The notes under the pieces were generated by a model that made no database searches, was not told the origin of the DNA, and saw nothing but the letters and a program-made list of their open reading frames with translations. The translations under genes were made by a program, and so were the position numbers. Below, piece by piece: positions 1-9,524 of a stretch of 64,000 bases of DNA. Source of the DNA: Saccharicrinis carchari (GTDB lineage Bacteria > Bacteroidota > Bacteroidia > Bacteroidales > Marinilabiliaceae). The first letter of the stretch is position 1. Each line of letters begins with the position of its first letter. The DNA lies in assembly GCF_900182605.1 (NCBI RefSeq), contig NZ_FXTB01000002.1:124001-188000 (forward strand), written 5' to 3'.

Positions 1-404
1 AGAAAGGCTTAAATAAATTCTTGTAATAATTATTTTTTACACACCATCCTCAGTTCTGCTTGGTAATGACCAAGAGAATAACGTTAAGGACGATGAGGGA
101 AAATATATTTTTCATTTTCATTTCTACTGATAGGTAACGGTTACAAATGTAGAGATTTTTTTTAATCTCCAAAAGAAAAATGAAAAATTATACATTTTTT
201 TTTCATTACCCACTAGTATTTTACTTGTTCTATTTTATGGGAGTGTCTATTTGCTTGTTGAAGAGGGCATTGTATATTTGTATAAATATACAGTTTTAAT
301 GTTATTCACTTCAACTAACGGGATAAGAGAATGCATGACAGCAGTGATTTTAATACTGGGTTAAAATACTTTTTGCGTGTTTTAAAAGTACTTTGCTTAA
401 TTTC
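1..404. other. AT-rich intergenic stretch, no gene seen
   Basis: This is the left edge of the window, downstream of the minus-strand sensor-phosphatase gene. I find no convincing open frame, RNA gene or strong terminator. It holds only a weak 6-bp AT hairpin around 152-169 (GAGATT / AATCTC) and a short palindrome GTAACGGTTAC at 134-144, neither of which supports a call. Confidence 0.5.
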
Positions 405-3400
405 CTATAATCGTACTCCCATAAATAGTACATCATCTATCTGATCCAAATCTCCTTTCCAATTGTTAAAGTAATCACCGATCAACTCGCCTTGCTTGTC
501 CATTGGTTTTTCGTGTATTTTTTGGAGCAATTTAGTCACACCCACCTTCATCATTTTTTTACCTTTGGGACCACCGAACTGATCTGTATAGCCATCGGTA
601 AAGAGGTATACAGAATCGCCTTTTGAGCAGTCGTATTCGTAGTTTACAAATTTGGTTTTTTCGGCTACTTTGTCGTCTCCAATGCTTCGGCGTGTACCGT
701 TATAGGTAGTCAGGGTTTTGTTGATATATAAAAAAACCGGGCGTTTGGCAGAGGCCAATCTAACCTTTTTACTTTTTAAATTTATCTCAATAACTGAGAT
801 GTCCATTCCATCGGGTGCATTATTCTCATTATCTTGTTGTAGCAAAGTGTTAATGTTGCTATCTAATTTTTCCAATATGTCGGCCGGCGATGCTATATCT
901 CCTCTTTTGTTGATGTCGTTTAGCAGGGTAGTTCCAATCATTGACATAAATGCCCCTGGTACGCCATGTCCGGTACAATCGGCACAGCACAAAATAAACT
1001 TATCTTTATGCTTAGTGTACCAATAAAAATCGCCACTTACAATATCTCTTGGTGCAAAAAATATAAAGGATTCGTTAAAAGTATCTTTTAAAGCACTAAT
1101 CGGAGGCAGTATAGAACTTTGAATACGCTTGGCATAGTTTATACTTGCGGTAATGTCAATATTTTTGCGTTCAATTTCATTTTTTTGTTTACGCAAAATA
1201 ACGGTTTGTAAATCCACCTCTCTTTCCAGTTCTTCTTTTTGCAACCTCAATTGGCGCTCTCTGAGTTTAACTATCCAATAGAACAGCAGTCCGATAAAGG
1301 TAATGAGCAGAAGGTAAAACCAATATTTTTTCCATACGGGACTGGCTATTTCAATGGGAACGGTTATGGGAGTTATACTTGCTATGCCGTCGCCATTAAA
1401 AGCCCTGATCTTTAATTTGTACTCACCATCGGGTAAAAATTCATATTCCCTGAATTTGGTGTTTCCTATGTCTACCCAATCGGATTGATCTTCCCCTTTG
1501 GTTTCAAGCTTGTACTGGTAGGTTACGGCATTGGGATCTTTAAAGCTGATGCCGGTAAAATCGAATCGAAGCTTGGAGTATTTTTTGTTATACGGGTAGG
1601 GTAGTTTTATGGCTTGATCTAAGGGGTAAGGTTCGCCGGAAATTTTTATGCTGTTCAGATTAATTTTCGGGGGTGTCAGGTTTATTTTATCCCGATCAGG
1701 AATGTATTTGATTATTCCATTGCTTGAAGCAAACCAAATATTGTTTTCCTGATCTTCCCACAGTTTATAGAAGTCGCCACCCATTTGGTCATTGAAATCA
1801 TATTTTTTTATTTGATTGTTTTTTAAGTTAATCGTACTTATACCGGGCCAATGTGCCACCCATAGTTTTTGGTTTTTATCGCAAACTATATCGTAGCAGT
1901 AGTTTTTTGTGAGTCCATCGTTTATGTCGATAATCTGTATGATAGAATCCTGGTTATATTTCATCACGCCTTTACCCATGGTAGCGAGCCAAAAGTTACC
2001 CTCGGCATCGGAAGTCATTCCGGAAATATCGAGAGGGGCTTGCCAAAGCCGATGGACTTCTATCTCATTGCTATCAACACGGCATATGCCGCTTGATTTT
2101 GGCCCAATCCAAATGTTTTTTTGTTTGTCGATATAAACAAAGTTGATGTTGTTGTGTGGCAGTTTTTCTCGTGTTGTAAGCAGGCTCGCCTCTTTGGTTT
2201 TTAAGTTTACATTGTAAAAACCATCGGTGGTGGCCAGATAAATGTGCTGGTTTAAGACGGCCATATCGTTTAAAACCGGATCCTTGACGCCTTTGATGAA
2301 CTTGTATTTTGTAAATTGGAGCTTGTCTTTTTCGCGATAAAAAAGACCCGAACTGAATGAAGCGAGCCATAAGGTGCTATCCTTGTCGTAGTGGATGGCA
2401 ATTATTTCGTCGTTGGGAACACCTAATGGACTATCATAATATTCGTGATCTGAAAAACAAAAGGGGTCGGTTCGAAGTACACCGTTGTTTAAACCTATCC
2501 ATAAGTTTCCTGATGTAGCCATAACAGATTTGGCCTTACTCATTTTAAAGCCAATATCCTGAAGCTTGTAGTGAACAAAGGAATCGTCGAGCAGTAAGGA
2601 TACGCCTCCGCCATAGGTGGCAAACCATAGGTTTCCTTCCCTATCGCCCCATATATCCTTAATGTAATCATGGTTTAGTCCATTCTCGGTAGAAAAATTA
2701 AAAGATTGTACAAAAGACTGTGTGCGGGCATCTAAGAACAACTTTATTACCCCTTTGCCCCATGTTGCTAAAAGCAGGTTACCATCTTGTTCTTCGTATA
2801 TATCGTGTATGCTTTCGTATTCGATGTTAAATTTTACACATAAATTATTGCTGGCATAATGCGTGGTAGTACCCTTATTAAATCGGTATTTATAAAACCC
2901 CTGGTCTTCAGTAGCTATCCAATACTCGTTGTCAATAGCTCTGCGCTTAACTATGGTGTTAATTTTTGTTGGTGGTATGGAGGTAACGGTGCTTAAGGAT
3001 TTGGCCTGGCCCTTTTCATCCAGATGCAAATGCATTAGTCCTTCGGCAGTGCCTATTAATATATTGAATGGATTGGGCGCTTCAACGCTGTAGTAGAGTT
3101 TATCGGCAAACAAATTTTCCTGAAAAAAGGAGGTGATATTTTTTTCAGGGTCTATTCGCAGCAAGCCGTTATTTTGAACGGTAGCCCATATGTTGCCCAG
3201 CTTATCCTGGGTGATATCTTCGATAGGGCTTGATGCTTTTTCTGCAGGGAGTATTGTGCTAAACGCTCCATTTTTATAGTACGAGAGAGTACCGTTGTTG
3301 TGTCCTACCCAAAGCACTCCATCTTTATCTACAAATAAAGAACGAACAAAATCAGAAGCCAAGGAGTCGTTTTGTGTATAGGTTATAAAGTCGATACCAT

Positions 3401-3593
3401 CGTACCTTACCAAACCCTCGCCAGTTCCAATCCACATATAGCCATCGAGGTCTTCGGCTAAGGAATATGCATAATTTTGGGGCAAGCCCATATCCGAGTC
3501 AAAAGTTTTAAAGTTGAATGATTGAGAACATATTAGGGGTGGCAGAGCGAACAGAAAACCAACAATAAACACTATTTGCTTAAAAATATCCAT
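405..3593 (-). CDS. membrane sensor with ligand-binding propeller and SpoIIE/PP2C phosphatase output
   Basis: A signal-transduction protein that probably senses in the periplasm and acts in the cytoplasm by dephosphorylating a protein partner. Numbering is from an in-frame upstream ATG at 3653. A signal peptide starts at Met21 (MDIFKQIVFIV...), so 3593 is my preferred start. Residues about 45-665 are tandem two-component-regulator propeller repeats (WIGT-, LWVGHNNG- and NIWFASS-like blades). About 665-765 is a Y_Y_Y domain, about 772-795 one membrane helix, about 797-845 a basic and acidic coiled coil. The C-terminal 210 residues are a SpoIIE/PP2C phosphatase with GDFYW, DCTGHGVPGAFMS and LFTDGYTD, so the metal-binding aspartates are present. 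In most Bacteroidota propeller sensors the output is a histidine kinase or AraC domain; here it is a phosphatase. It is the last gene of the T9SS-linked operon. Its partner, perhaps an anti-sigma antagonist, is not in this window. Confidence 0.88.
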   Translation of the reverse strand: MDIFKQIVFIVGFLFALPPLICSQSFNFKTFDSDMGLPQNYAYSLAEDLDGYMWIGTGEGLVRYDGIDFITYTQNDSLASDFVRSLFVDKDGVLWVGHNNGTLSYYKNGAFSTILPAEKASSPIEDITQDKLGNIWATVQNNGLLRIDPEKNITSFFQENLFADKLYYSVEAPNPFNILIGTAEGLMHLHLDEKGQAKSLSTVTSIPPTKINTIVKRRAIDNEYWIATEDQGFYKYRFNKGTTTHYASNNLCVKFNIEYESIHDIYEEQDGNLLLATWGKGVIKLFLDARTQSFVQSFNFSTENGLNHDYIKDIWGDREGNLWFATYGGGVSLLLDDSFVHYKLQDIGFKMSKAKSVMATSGNLWIGLNNGVLRTDPFCFSDHEYYDSPLGVPNDEIIAIHYDKDSTLWLASFSSGLFYREKDKLQFTKYKFIKGVKDPVLNDMAVLNQHIYLATTDGFYNVNLKTKEASLLTTREKLPHNNINFVYIDKQKNIWIGPKSSGICRVDSNEIEVHRLWQAPLDISGMTSDAEGNFWLATMGKGVMKYNQDSIIQIIDINDGLTKNYCYDIVCDKNQKLWVAHWPGISTINLKNNQIKKYDFNDQMGGDFYKLWEDQENNIWFASSNGIIKYIPDRDKINLTPPKINLNSIKISGEPYPLDQAIKLPYPYNKKYSKLRFDFTGISFKDPNAVTYQYKLETKGEDQSDWVDIGNTKFREYEFLPDGEYKLKIRAFNGDGIASITPITVPIEIASPVWKKYWFYLLLITFIGLLFYWIVKLRERQLRLQKEELEREVDLQTVILRKQKNEIERKNIDITASINYAKRIQSSILPPISALKDTFNESFIFFAPRDIVSGDFYWYTKHKDKFILCCADCTGHGVPGAFMSMIGTTLLNDINKRGDIASPADILEKLDSNINTLLQQDNENNAPDGMDISVIEINLKSKKVRLASAKRPVFLYINKTLTTYNGTRRSIGDDKVAEKTKFVNYEYDCSKGDSVYLFTDGYTDQFGGPKGKKMMKVGVTKLLQKIHEKPMDKQGELIGDYFNNWKGDLDQIDDVLFMGVRL

Positions 3594-3657
3594 TGCAATT
3601 CTTAACCCGATACCACTGGCCGTAGGCATGTTTTTATTTATAAAATACTTCATTCCC

Positions 3658-4635
3658 TTAGTTTCTTATTGTCTTCGGTTTCATACCTATGCTGTATTTA
3701 TATTTTGGGATACCACCAATGGGTACACTGTAAAACTCTATTAGTTCGCCATATTGATTTTCGAGATAAATAACCACATTGTTATTTTTTATTTGGGCTC
3801 TTTTGTCTTTTATAATCTGTATGTCGTAGGATGTATTTCTCTCCGTTGCGTGAATATTATGCAAGCTTTGAACCCATTCGTTATCGCCCGATGTTTTTAA
3901 TATTTCGCCATTTTTTGCTACAGAAATGATTCGTATAAAGCCGTCATTGTCCCAATCGAAGTTGCTTTGCTTAATAGATTGTACTCTGTCGTCGATAAAA
4001 GGATAAATGTGCGACACTTCGTTTACGTTATCGTGCAGGCGGAACTTGTACTTATAATAAAAGGCAAAAGCGCCCTCAACTGCTTGATTTTCATCGGGTT
4101 TGTTGCTCAGGAATAAACGGTAAAGATTACCATCGTCGCCGGCAACGCCTTGCACAATTACCTTAAACACGTAGCCTCCATACTCATCGGGTAAAAATTC
4201 GCCTTCCGATGGGTTGATAGGGCCAAAGGTGTACCAGCTTTTATTGTAGCGCGGACTGGCACCAAATGTTTTGGTGGCCAGGAGTGTGCCACTGTTAAAT
4301 CTTCCGCTTAAATTAATTCTTTTGGCATCCTCGTGCGAGCAAGCCCCTTTGCCACCATACACACTATATTTCATCCGGGTGTCCCACTCTCCTTTTTGTT
4401 CGTCCAGATCCCCCCCTGTATCAGGATCGTACACTCTTATAAAAATAGGTTCGGTATGATTTCTGGGCACCGAAAAAAATATAACCTGGCAATAGTCGTC
4501 ATCGCCCCAGGCTTTATCGCCCTCGCTACCAAAAGTAACCAAATAGGGTATGTTTTCGTCTAAGGCCGGTACGGGTTGCGATATGGCCTTAAAAGCGAAT
4601 GGTAAAAACAGCAAAATAAATAAAATCGTACGCAT
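3658..4635 (-). CDS. exported protein of unknown function in the T9SS-linked operon
   Basis: I do not recognise a family. The 325-residue protein opens with a clear signal peptide (MRTILFILLFLPFAFKAISQ), followed by a soluble region rich in aromatic residues and beta-strand-like sequence with no further membrane helix. It has only a few cysteines (for example DDYCQ and GACSHED) and no catalytic motif I can name. It lies 9 bases after the PD40/PKD gene and 4 bases before the longest form of the phosphatase-sensor gene, so co-transcription is very likely. A periplasmic or surface partner of the secreted adhesin-like protein is an inference from position only. Confidence 0.75.
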   Translation of the reverse strand: MRTILFILLFLPFAFKAISQPVPALDENIPYLVTFGSEGDKAWGDDDYCQVIFFSVPRNHTEPIFIRVYDPDTGGDLDEQKGEWDTRMKYSVYGGKGACSHEDAKRINLSGRFNSGTLLATKTFGASPRYNKSWYTFGPINPSEGEFLPDEYGGYVFKVIVQGVAGDDGNLYRLFLSNKPDENQAVEGAFAFYYKYKFRLHDNVNEVSHIYPFIDDRVQSIKQSNFDWDNDGFIRIISVAKNGEILKTSGDNEWVQSLHNIHATERNTSYDIQIIKDKRAQIKNNNVVIYLENQYGELIEFYSVPIGGIPKYKYSIGMKPKTIRN

Positions 4636-4644
4636 ATGTTGTAT

Positions 4645-6057
4645 TTAATCGGTAACTACAATTTGTATGGTAGACCCCATTTTATTAGTAGGGTCATTTT
4701 TCGATATGGCTCCGCAGGTAATAGTGTATATGCCCTTTTCCCGGAAAATATGGTCAATCCTTACACCTTTTCCTTTATTCCCGTCGCCAAAATCCCAAAA
4801 ATACTGATTGGGCTCAAAATCTTTTAGTACGGAATTTTCGGCAGAAAGATTCACCGGTATGCCTACGCGTACCGTATCGGGCAGGGTAACAATAATTTGT
4901 TGGGTGCGTTCTAAGGTAAGCGGATAGCTGGCTACGGTATATAAATCAGTATTGGTGAGGGTATCCAGCACGGTTAACTCAATGTTGTATTTTCCCGGTC
5001 CCGGGAAGCAATGATCCACCTCCAATCCGCTGGCTGTTTCACCATCGCCAAAATACCACTGGTATTTATAGGGCAGGGTATCTGAAACATAGGGGCCATT
5101 CTCAAAGAGCGTAAAACAAAACACGTCCTCCACTTGTGGCCGTGCTTCCGGAAACGCAGGGTAGGTGTCAGAGAATTTATAAATGTCGGCCTGGCCTTGA
5201 CGGTCGGAAGCAAAATACCCAGTGGTTTGCGAGGCATCAATAAAGCACGAAAAATCGTTGTGTTCACTGTTGATTGGGTGTTCCAACTTTACCGGTGTGC
5301 TCCATCTTCCCTGGTATTTGGTGGTGTAAAAAATATCCAGCTTACCGCTACTGCCATGCCCTTCGGACGAGAAGTATAATCTGCCTGATGGGTGATAATA
5401 AGGGAATACTTCGTTACCATCAGTATTGACTGTGCTGCCCAGATTTACAGGGACACTCCATTCCTCATTTTCAAACGTGGACTCATACAAGTCCGCTTTG
5501 CCAAGCCCACCAGCCCTATCTGAAACAAAATAAATGGTTTTACCGTCGGGTGTAATGGTAGGATGAACATTGGAATAATCCCTGCGCGAATTGTGTGGGA
5601 AGGCTGTTGGACGGCTCCATCGGCCATCCTGGTTAGATATGAAATAAATACCCAAGAGGTTTTCGCGCCCTTTGCTCCTTTTTAGGCTGGTATATTGGTT
5701 TTGCGTAATTACGATGGTGCTTTTATCCTCGGACCAAGCTATGGTGGGCGTATTTAGTTTGGAGAGTCTATTGTTTTGTACCAGGCTCTCCTTGCCCATG
5801 CCATCGTTAGGTAACAGGGGTGCTTTGTACAAGCGGTAAACCCATTCTTTATTATTGTTCAGGTAGGTTTTAATCATTTCATGTTTTCGATTCGATGAAA
5901 AATACAACACAGAATCCAGCACATACGGAGCAATATCATTTTTTAGATTACTGTTAATCTCTATTCGCTCCACACTCACATCTTGTGCTTTTGTGAGTGC
6001 AGTTAGCATAAACAACAATATAAGCGTAAGATAATATTTGAAGAGATATTTTATCAT
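4645..6057 (-). CDS. periplasmic or surface protein with WD40-like (PD40) repeats and two PKD domains
   Basis: A 470-residue exported protein with an N-terminal signal peptide (LTLILLFMLTALTKAQ). The first two thirds carry PD40/TolB-like beta-propeller blades with signatures such as ITPDGKTIYFVSDR, YHPSGRLYFSSEG and TGYFASDRQG. Two PKD-type beta-sandwich domains follow, with YQWYFGDGE and YFWDFGDGN. Such proteins bind peptidoglycan, glycans or other proteins, and PD40 proteins of this kind often neighbour PorP/SprF genes. Related T9SS accessory proteins end in an OmpA peptidoglycan-binding domain; this one does not. It is 3 bases downstream of the porP-like gene and 9 bases upstream of the unknown exported protein, which points to one transcript. 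Confidence 0.85.
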   Translation of the reverse strand: MIKYLFKYYLTLILLFMLTALTKAQDVSVERIEINSNLKNDIAPYVLDSVLYFSSNRKHEMIKTYLNNNKEWVYRLYKAPLLPNDGMGKESLVQNNRLSKLNTPTIAWSEDKSTIVITQNQYTSLKRSKGRENLLGIYFISNQDGRWSRPTAFPHNSRRDYSNVHPTITPDGKTIYFVSDRAGGLGKADLYESTFENEEWSVPVNLGSTVNTDGNEVFPYYHPSGRLYFSSEGHGSSGKLDIFYTTKYQGRWSTPVKLEHPINSEHNDFSCFIDASQTTGYFASDRQGQADIYKFSDTYPAFPEARPQVEDVFCFTLFENGPYVSDTLPYKYQWYFGDGETASGLEVDHCFPGPGKYNIELTVLDTLTNTDLYTVASYPLTLERTQQIIVTLPDTVRVGIPVNLSAENSVLKDFEPNQYFWDFGDGNKGKGVRIDHIFREKGIYTITCGAISKNDPTNKMGSTIQIVVTD

Positions 6058-6060
6058 GGC

Positions 6061-6975
6061 TTAAAAGAATTTTGGATCGGGGGAGTTAGTTTTATAACCA
6101 AAGTTAATTTGCAAAGCCACTTCGTGTGTTCCATTGTTGTACGTGCCGATAGGGTCGATATCGTAATCCAGACTATAGGAAAAGCGGAACTGTGGCGTAA
6201 TTTGATATCCTACAATGCCAATTATCTGGTTGCTTGTCCTGTAGGATGCACCTAAAATAAATGCGTTCATTGCAACAGCTGTTGCACTGATGTCAACAAA
6301 GGTTTCTTCGTTTGGATTGATGCGAAGTAACATGGATGGTTGCAGCATAATATTTGCGTTGAGGTGATACATGTATCCTGCAGTGAGCAAGTAGTCTATT
6401 TTGGCAAAATCCAAGCTGCTTTCGCCCGTTTGGTACCTGTCGTGATACAACAGGGACGGAAGGGATAAGCCGGCAAAATATTTGGTGTGATAGATAGCGG
6501 CTCCAAAACTTACCCAAGGGGCAACTGTTTGTTCTATGTTGGCAAAATGAGGGTCGGTTTTGTCCGATGACAAAATAACATCTGTCCAGTTGGATTTGTA
6601 ATTGACCATACCACCCGAAATACCGAAGGCCAATTTGGTGTGTTCGTTTAATTTCAGCCTGTAGGCATAGGATAGATTAAAGCCCGTATTCTGAGATACG
6701 CCAAATTTATCGTTGAAAAATTGGGCACCTAAAGCTACATTTTCCTTTTTTAAGGGCGAGCTAAGCGTAAATAAAGCGCCGGATGGTGAAGCATCAAAGC
6801 CCAACCATTTTTTACGATAGGAGCCATACATGGATAAAGATTCGTGGGCACCGCCAAAAGCCGGGTTGATACTGTAGCGGTTGTGCATATATTGACTCAT
6901 TTTGAGCTCTCTTTGCGCAAGGGCATCGCTAGCCGACAGAATAAGAAGAGTTAGTATAAGGATGAAATACTTCAT
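6061..6975 (-). CDS. type IX secretion system outer-membrane protein, PorP/SprF family
   Basis: A 304-residue outer-membrane beta-barrel with signal peptide (MKYFILILTLLILSASDALAQ). The mature N-terminus reads QYMHNRYSINPAFGG, the hallmark opening of PorP/SprF proteins, followed by YRKKWLGFDASP and alternating amphipathic strands. It ends in an aromatic residue (PDPKFF), as barrel proteins commonly do. PorP/SprF proteins work with the T9SS to deliver or anchor cell-surface proteins carrying type-B C-terminal sorting domains. The gene just upstream in the transcript encodes such a substrate, so the two are a likely export pair. The spacing of 31 bases to that gene and 3 bases to the PD40/PKD gene indicates an operon. 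Confidence 0.93.
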   Translation of the reverse strand: MKYFILILTLLILSASDALAQRELKMSQYMHNRYSINPAFGGAHESLSMYGSYRKKWLGFDASPSGALFTLSSPLKKENVALGAQFFNDKFGVSQNTGFNLSYAYRLKLNEHTKLAFGISGGMVNYKSNWTDVILSSDKTDPHFANIEQTVAPWVSFGAAIYHTKYFAGLSLPSLLYHDRYQTGESSLDFAKIDYLLTAGYMYHLNANIMLQPSMLLRINPNEETFVDISATAVAMNAFILGASYRTSNQIIGIVGYQITPQFRFSYSLDYDIDPIGTYNNGTHEVALQINFGYKTNSPDPKFF

Positions 6976-7006
6976 AATATAATGGCTTATTAGACAGCTC
7001 GTTTGG

Positions 7007-9268
7007 TTAGTAACGGATGATTAAATAGTTTTTAACCGTACGCTCATCATCTTGATAAACATAGTAATAAGTGCCGCGAGGCAAGGTGCTCCCGTTTTGG
7101 TCTGTTCCTTTCCAATTAAATGCATTATGGAAGGCATTAGTTTTAAATACCAATTTTCCCTGCTTGTTGAATACGGCCAGCTGGCTATTTTCCTTTGCAC
7201 CCAGTATTTTCAGTTCATCATTTATACCGTCGCCATCGGGCGATATACCTGTAGGCGCCAGCATCGGTCTTGAATCAACGATTACCTCATAGGTTTTTTC
7301 ACGGCAGTTTTCCGGGGCGGCTTCCAATACTGCTTTCCATTGCAATTTATATACTTGTTGATTGGTTAAATTGCTAAGAGAGGCATTGTGCAAAGTAGGA
7401 TTGGAAATGGATGCTCCGCTAACATTGGGTTCTATGATGCTCCATTGGCCGATACCTACCTCAAGTGGCCATGCGGGTAGTTCAACGGATTTGGCCGCGT
7501 AAATGAGGAGTGTGTCGTTTGTATCTTTTACCGGAAAAGGGGCATCGAAAAATACCACTTGCACCGTATCTGTATCTGAGCAAGCTCCATTGGTTTCTTT
7601 CCACACTAAGTGCAATGTGCCGGTATTGTTGGCGGTGAAACTGGCATGGGGATCATCCGCTTCGCTAAACAATCCTTTTGCCGGCATCCATCCGGATATA
7701 CCTAATGAAGGTACCGCCTCCAGATTCACCATTTTTCCGCATACAACTGTATCTGGTCCGGCATTGGCCAAAGGCATTTGGTCAACAACAATTTTTTGCG
7801 ATAGGTTTAAGGGCGAATTACACCCATAATCGTCTGTTATATTAGTGATATTTAAATTGTTGTCTCCAATTTCTAAATCGGTACCGGCTATGGTTAATTG
7901 CTCCTCTGTTGAATTAAATATTTTGCTTAGGGATGCTCCATCCAGATTGTAATGCAGGGTACAGGGGAAATTACCCGTTATGTCAAAACTGAGTGTGGTC
8001 GATTTATTTTCACAGATAATATCGTTGGATACGGATTTTTGTGTCAGTGAGGGAAGTTTAACGTACCGGATATTTATCTCGTCATAGCTTGCGCACTTCA
8101 ATTCGTCGGTGGTGGTCTCTGTCCATCGTAGGGTTGCATCTTTGTAGATGTCACTTGCGTTAAAGGTAGCTGTAGCCAGGCTATTGTGCTTTGTGTCGTC
8201 GGTAAAAGTAATAGCACTTGTTGAAGAAGTCCATTTGCCAGTCGTGATATCGCTTTTATATGCAGCTAACTGGTAGGTGGGGCCGCAGTTTGAAGTTACG
8301 TCGTCCCCGGCAAATACAATGGGTTTTACGTCGATGGCCATTCTGGAGCCTTGCATATCCTTTGCTTCGGCAAAGCATCCCTGTCCGTCCTCAATAGAAT
8401 TGAGCGTGAAAGTACCGCTTTGGGAAACTGGTATTAATTGCGTATCGTTTTCGTTTAGGGCGTTGAATGATTGCGTAATATTTCCTTCCGTATCTTTTAG
8501 TGTATAAGTGAAATCGCTCACACCGGTTAAATTTACCTCAACGGGAAGTGTATGTGCTGTACCGTCAGTAGAACAGAACTCATAAGGGTCGGTTTCGGTG
8601 AGTTCACCTGTTGGCCTACCTTTGAGTTCTATTTCTATTTCATCGTATGCGTAGCACTCTCCGTTGTTGGCATTTAAAGCTATCAGGTAGTCATCGGATT
8701 CGCTTCCTGTAAATACAGCAGCAAGCGATGTGCTGTCGTTAAAAGTTCCGTCCGTATTGGGATAGGACCACCAAATTTTATCTGTACGGCCGGTAACTTC
8801 TCCTGCCAAAGTGTAGGTATAACCACAAATGTCATCATCAGGCCCCGCATTCACCACCGGCATGGTATCTACCCTGACCTCCATACTTCCATAAATTAAA
8901 TCGGATCCCCCTCTATACGGGCTAAGGTCGCCATCGGGTTCGGTAGGTTCTGTGGCCGGGTAGTTTTGGTCAAACACTTCTAGTAGGGTAATGTTGCTTG
9001 TTTCCGACGGGCTTATGGTCCATTCAAACCAATTGTTATTTATATTTCCGCCCCCATCGTGGTAATAATAGTTTTCATTTATTTTGTATTCAAAGGAATA
9101 GGGAGGTTCTCCTTTGTCAAATTCAACTCTTATTGTTACATTCTGTTTATTTGTTATGCAATAGGCAATGTCTTCGCTTTTAATAGTTGCAGTTGGCTTT
9201 TCCTGACCCAAAACATAATTGGGCAGAAAAAAGCAGGTTATAAAGAAAAAGTATATAAGAGGTTTCAT
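7007..9268 (-). CDS. T9SS substrate with gliding-motility-type (type B) C-terminal sorting domain
   Basis: A secreted, probably cell-surface protein of 753 residues. I place the start at the ATG at 9268, because it begins the signal peptide MKPLIYFFFITCFFLPNYVLGQ; an in-frame ATG 45 bases upstream would add a non-signal extension. The body is a series of beta-sandwich repeats, each with a related block such as VNAGPDDDICG, VFAGDDVTSNCG and ANAGPDTVVCG followed by a WxxP/WT strand, which suggests repeated immunoglobulin-like units. The last 80 residues hold the type-B sorting domain: GISPDGDGINDELKI, NKQGKLVFK, FNWKGTDQNG, LPRGTYYYV. It is the first gene of the operon and is followed directly by its probable PorP/SprF export partner. 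Confidence 0.92.
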   Translation of the reverse strand: MKPLIYFFFITCFFLPNYVLGQEKPTATIKSEDIAYCITNKQNVTIRVEFDKGEPPYSFEYKINENYYYHDGGGNINNNWFEWTISPSETSNITLLEVFDQNYPATEPTEPDGDLSPYRGGSDLIYGSMEVRVDTMPVVNAGPDDDICGYTYTLAGEVTGRTDKIWWSYPNTDGTFNDSTSLAAVFTGSESDDYLIALNANNGECYAYDEIEIELKGRPTGELTETDPYEFCSTDGTAHTLPVEVNLTGVSDFTYTLKDTEGNITQSFNALNENDTQLIPVSQSGTFTLNSIEDGQGCFAEAKDMQGSRMAIDVKPIVFAGDDVTSNCGPTYQLAAYKSDITTGKWTSSTSAITFTDDTKHNSLATATFNASDIYKDATLRWTETTTDELKCASYDEINIRYVKLPSLTQKSVSNDIICENKSTTLSFDITGNFPCTLHYNLDGASLSKIFNSTEEQLTIAGTDLEIGDNNLNITNITDDYGCNSPLNLSQKIVVDQMPLANAGPDTVVCGKMVNLEAVPSLGISGWMPAKGLFSEADDPHASFTANNTGTLHLVWKETNGACSDTDTVQVVFFDAPFPVKDTNDTLLIYAAKSVELPAWPLEVGIGQWSIIEPNVSGASISNPTLHNASLSNLTNQQVYKLQWKAVLEAAPENCREKTYEVIVDSRPMLAPTGISPDGDGINDELKILGAKENSQLAVFNKQGKLVFKTNAFHNAFNWKGTDQNGSTLPRGTYYYVYQDDERTVKNYLIIRY

Positions 9269-9524
9269 TTTGCAGTAATTATATGCTTTGTATTTACAAA
9301 AATCCCATTTCATTTGTCCTTATACTATATTAGTGGGTAAAAAGTTATGGTAACCTTAAGTTTATCTGCTAATTAGTTAAAAAAAGATGTTGGACGTTTA
9401 ACTCAAATAATTCAAAAACTAATTCAATCTTCGTTCGCGACCAACTGGCATTTACCTTATCAAAAAACATAGTTCAATTATCTCGGAGCGCGTTCCGTAG
9501 GTAAAAACGGAACAGCCTTTGAAC

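Noticed and set aside
7503-7829. 108-codon plus-strand frame
   Set aside because: It is antisense to the T9SS type-B substrate gene and mirrors its codon pattern.
9492-9513. Terminator after ung (GTTCCGT / ACGGAAC)
   Set aside because: The stem is 7 bp with no U-run on either strand. Too weak to list as a terminator.
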